Origin: AG41 sp965653495
GTDB lineage: Bacteria; Gemmatimonadota; Gemmatimonadetes; Gemmatimonadales; GWC2-71-9
Reading direction: 5' to 3'
Length of the DNA stretch: 21,076 nt
NCBI GenBank assembly: GCA_965653495.1
Contig: CBFHAJ010000054.1
Location: 1-21,076, forward strand
In this document: one piece after another, positions 20,949-21,076 of the stretch
Numbering within the stretch: position 1 is the stretch's first letter
How the letters are laid out: each line of letters starts with the position of its first letter
Position numbers and translations under genes: made by a program
The notes under the pieces: generated by a model
Databases searched by the model: none
What the model was told of the DNA's origin: nothing
The model's input: the letters and a program-made list of their open reading frames with translations, nothing else

Positions 20949-21076
20949 ATGGGTCCGACGTATCGCCCGCGCAATCGGCGGCGCATCAACAAGCACGGAT
21001 TCCGCGCGCGCATGAAGGATGTGTGGGGCCGCGCGGTCCTGTCCCGCCGGCGGAAGAAGGGGCGCAAGCGCCTCAC
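20949..21076 (+). CDS. rpmH: Large ribosomal subunit protein bL34, cut by the window end
   Basis: The first 42 codons and part of the next are present. The protein is the small, very basic L34 of the 50S subunit. The family signature is clear: TYRPRNRRRINKHGFRARM, then WGRAVLSRRRKKGRKRL, which matches the usual KHGFRxRM...GRxVLxxRRxKGRxxL. The family is about 44-52 residues, so only a few codons are missing. The gene diverges from dnaA, as in most bacteria, and rnpA would be expected downstream, outside the window. A strong ribosome site precedes the start. Confidence 0.97.
   Translation, partial: MGPTYRPRNRRRINKHGFRARMKDVWGRAVLSRRRKKGRKRL

Overview
This is a GC-rich (roughly 70%) bacterial chromosome segment that ends at the replication origin. 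At the right edge lie rpmH (L34, cut by the window end), dnaA and dnaN in the classic rpmH-dnaA-dnaN order, with rpmH divergent from dnaA. The gene mix points to Gemmatimonadota or a close relative: a GWxTD-domain lipoprotein, three Hanks-type Ser/Thr kinases in 16 kb, an M28 peptidase, many lipoproteins, and near-leaderless starts behind TAnnnT boxes. The phylum is an inference; no rRNA is present to prove it.

Left part (1-8269). A minus-strand pair (TPR-like exported protein, cut by the window edge, and a GWxTD lipoprotein) diverges from a Ser/Thr kinase gene that carries one in-frame TAG. Then comes pyrE, translationally coupled (ATGA) to a sigma54-activator gene whose receiver domain is degenerate. 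Directly downstream of the activator is a good -24/-12 (sigma54) promoter preceded by two palindromes, driving a ZU5/dockerin-like lipoprotein and a TPR protein. A methyl-accepting chemotaxis-type protein with a six-helix membrane sensor follows under its own promoter. The activator, promoter and targets look like a self-contained local regulon.

Middle (8270-15870). A hairpin separates the MCP gene from a convergent AraC-type regulator, which diverges from an M28 peptidase gene coupled to a small membrane protein. A soluble kinase and a 668-residue lipoprotein of unknown function follow. Next is rnpB (type A RNase P RNA) with its own promoter, and, with almost no gap, a tightly overlapping set: a 68-aa protein, a lipoprotein and an outer-membrane barrel-like protein.

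Right part (15860-21076). A membrane-anchored kinase (minus) and a monofunctional peptidoglycan transglycosylase (plus) share their start codons (CATG); the transglycosylase and dnaN share their stops (CTAG). The 240-bp dnaN-dnaA gap holds an origin-like element: a run of eight xAx triplets resembling a DnaA-trio, next to a GC block and repeated short motifs. The 127-bp dnaA-rpmH gap holds back-to-back promoters with a DnaA box and an unusual perfect palindrome whose loop is exactly the predicted dnaA -10 box.

No CRISPR array, tRNA, insertion sequence or prophage was seen. The long antisense frames in this GC-rich DNA are shadows. The only stretch over 300 bases without protein genes is rnpB.
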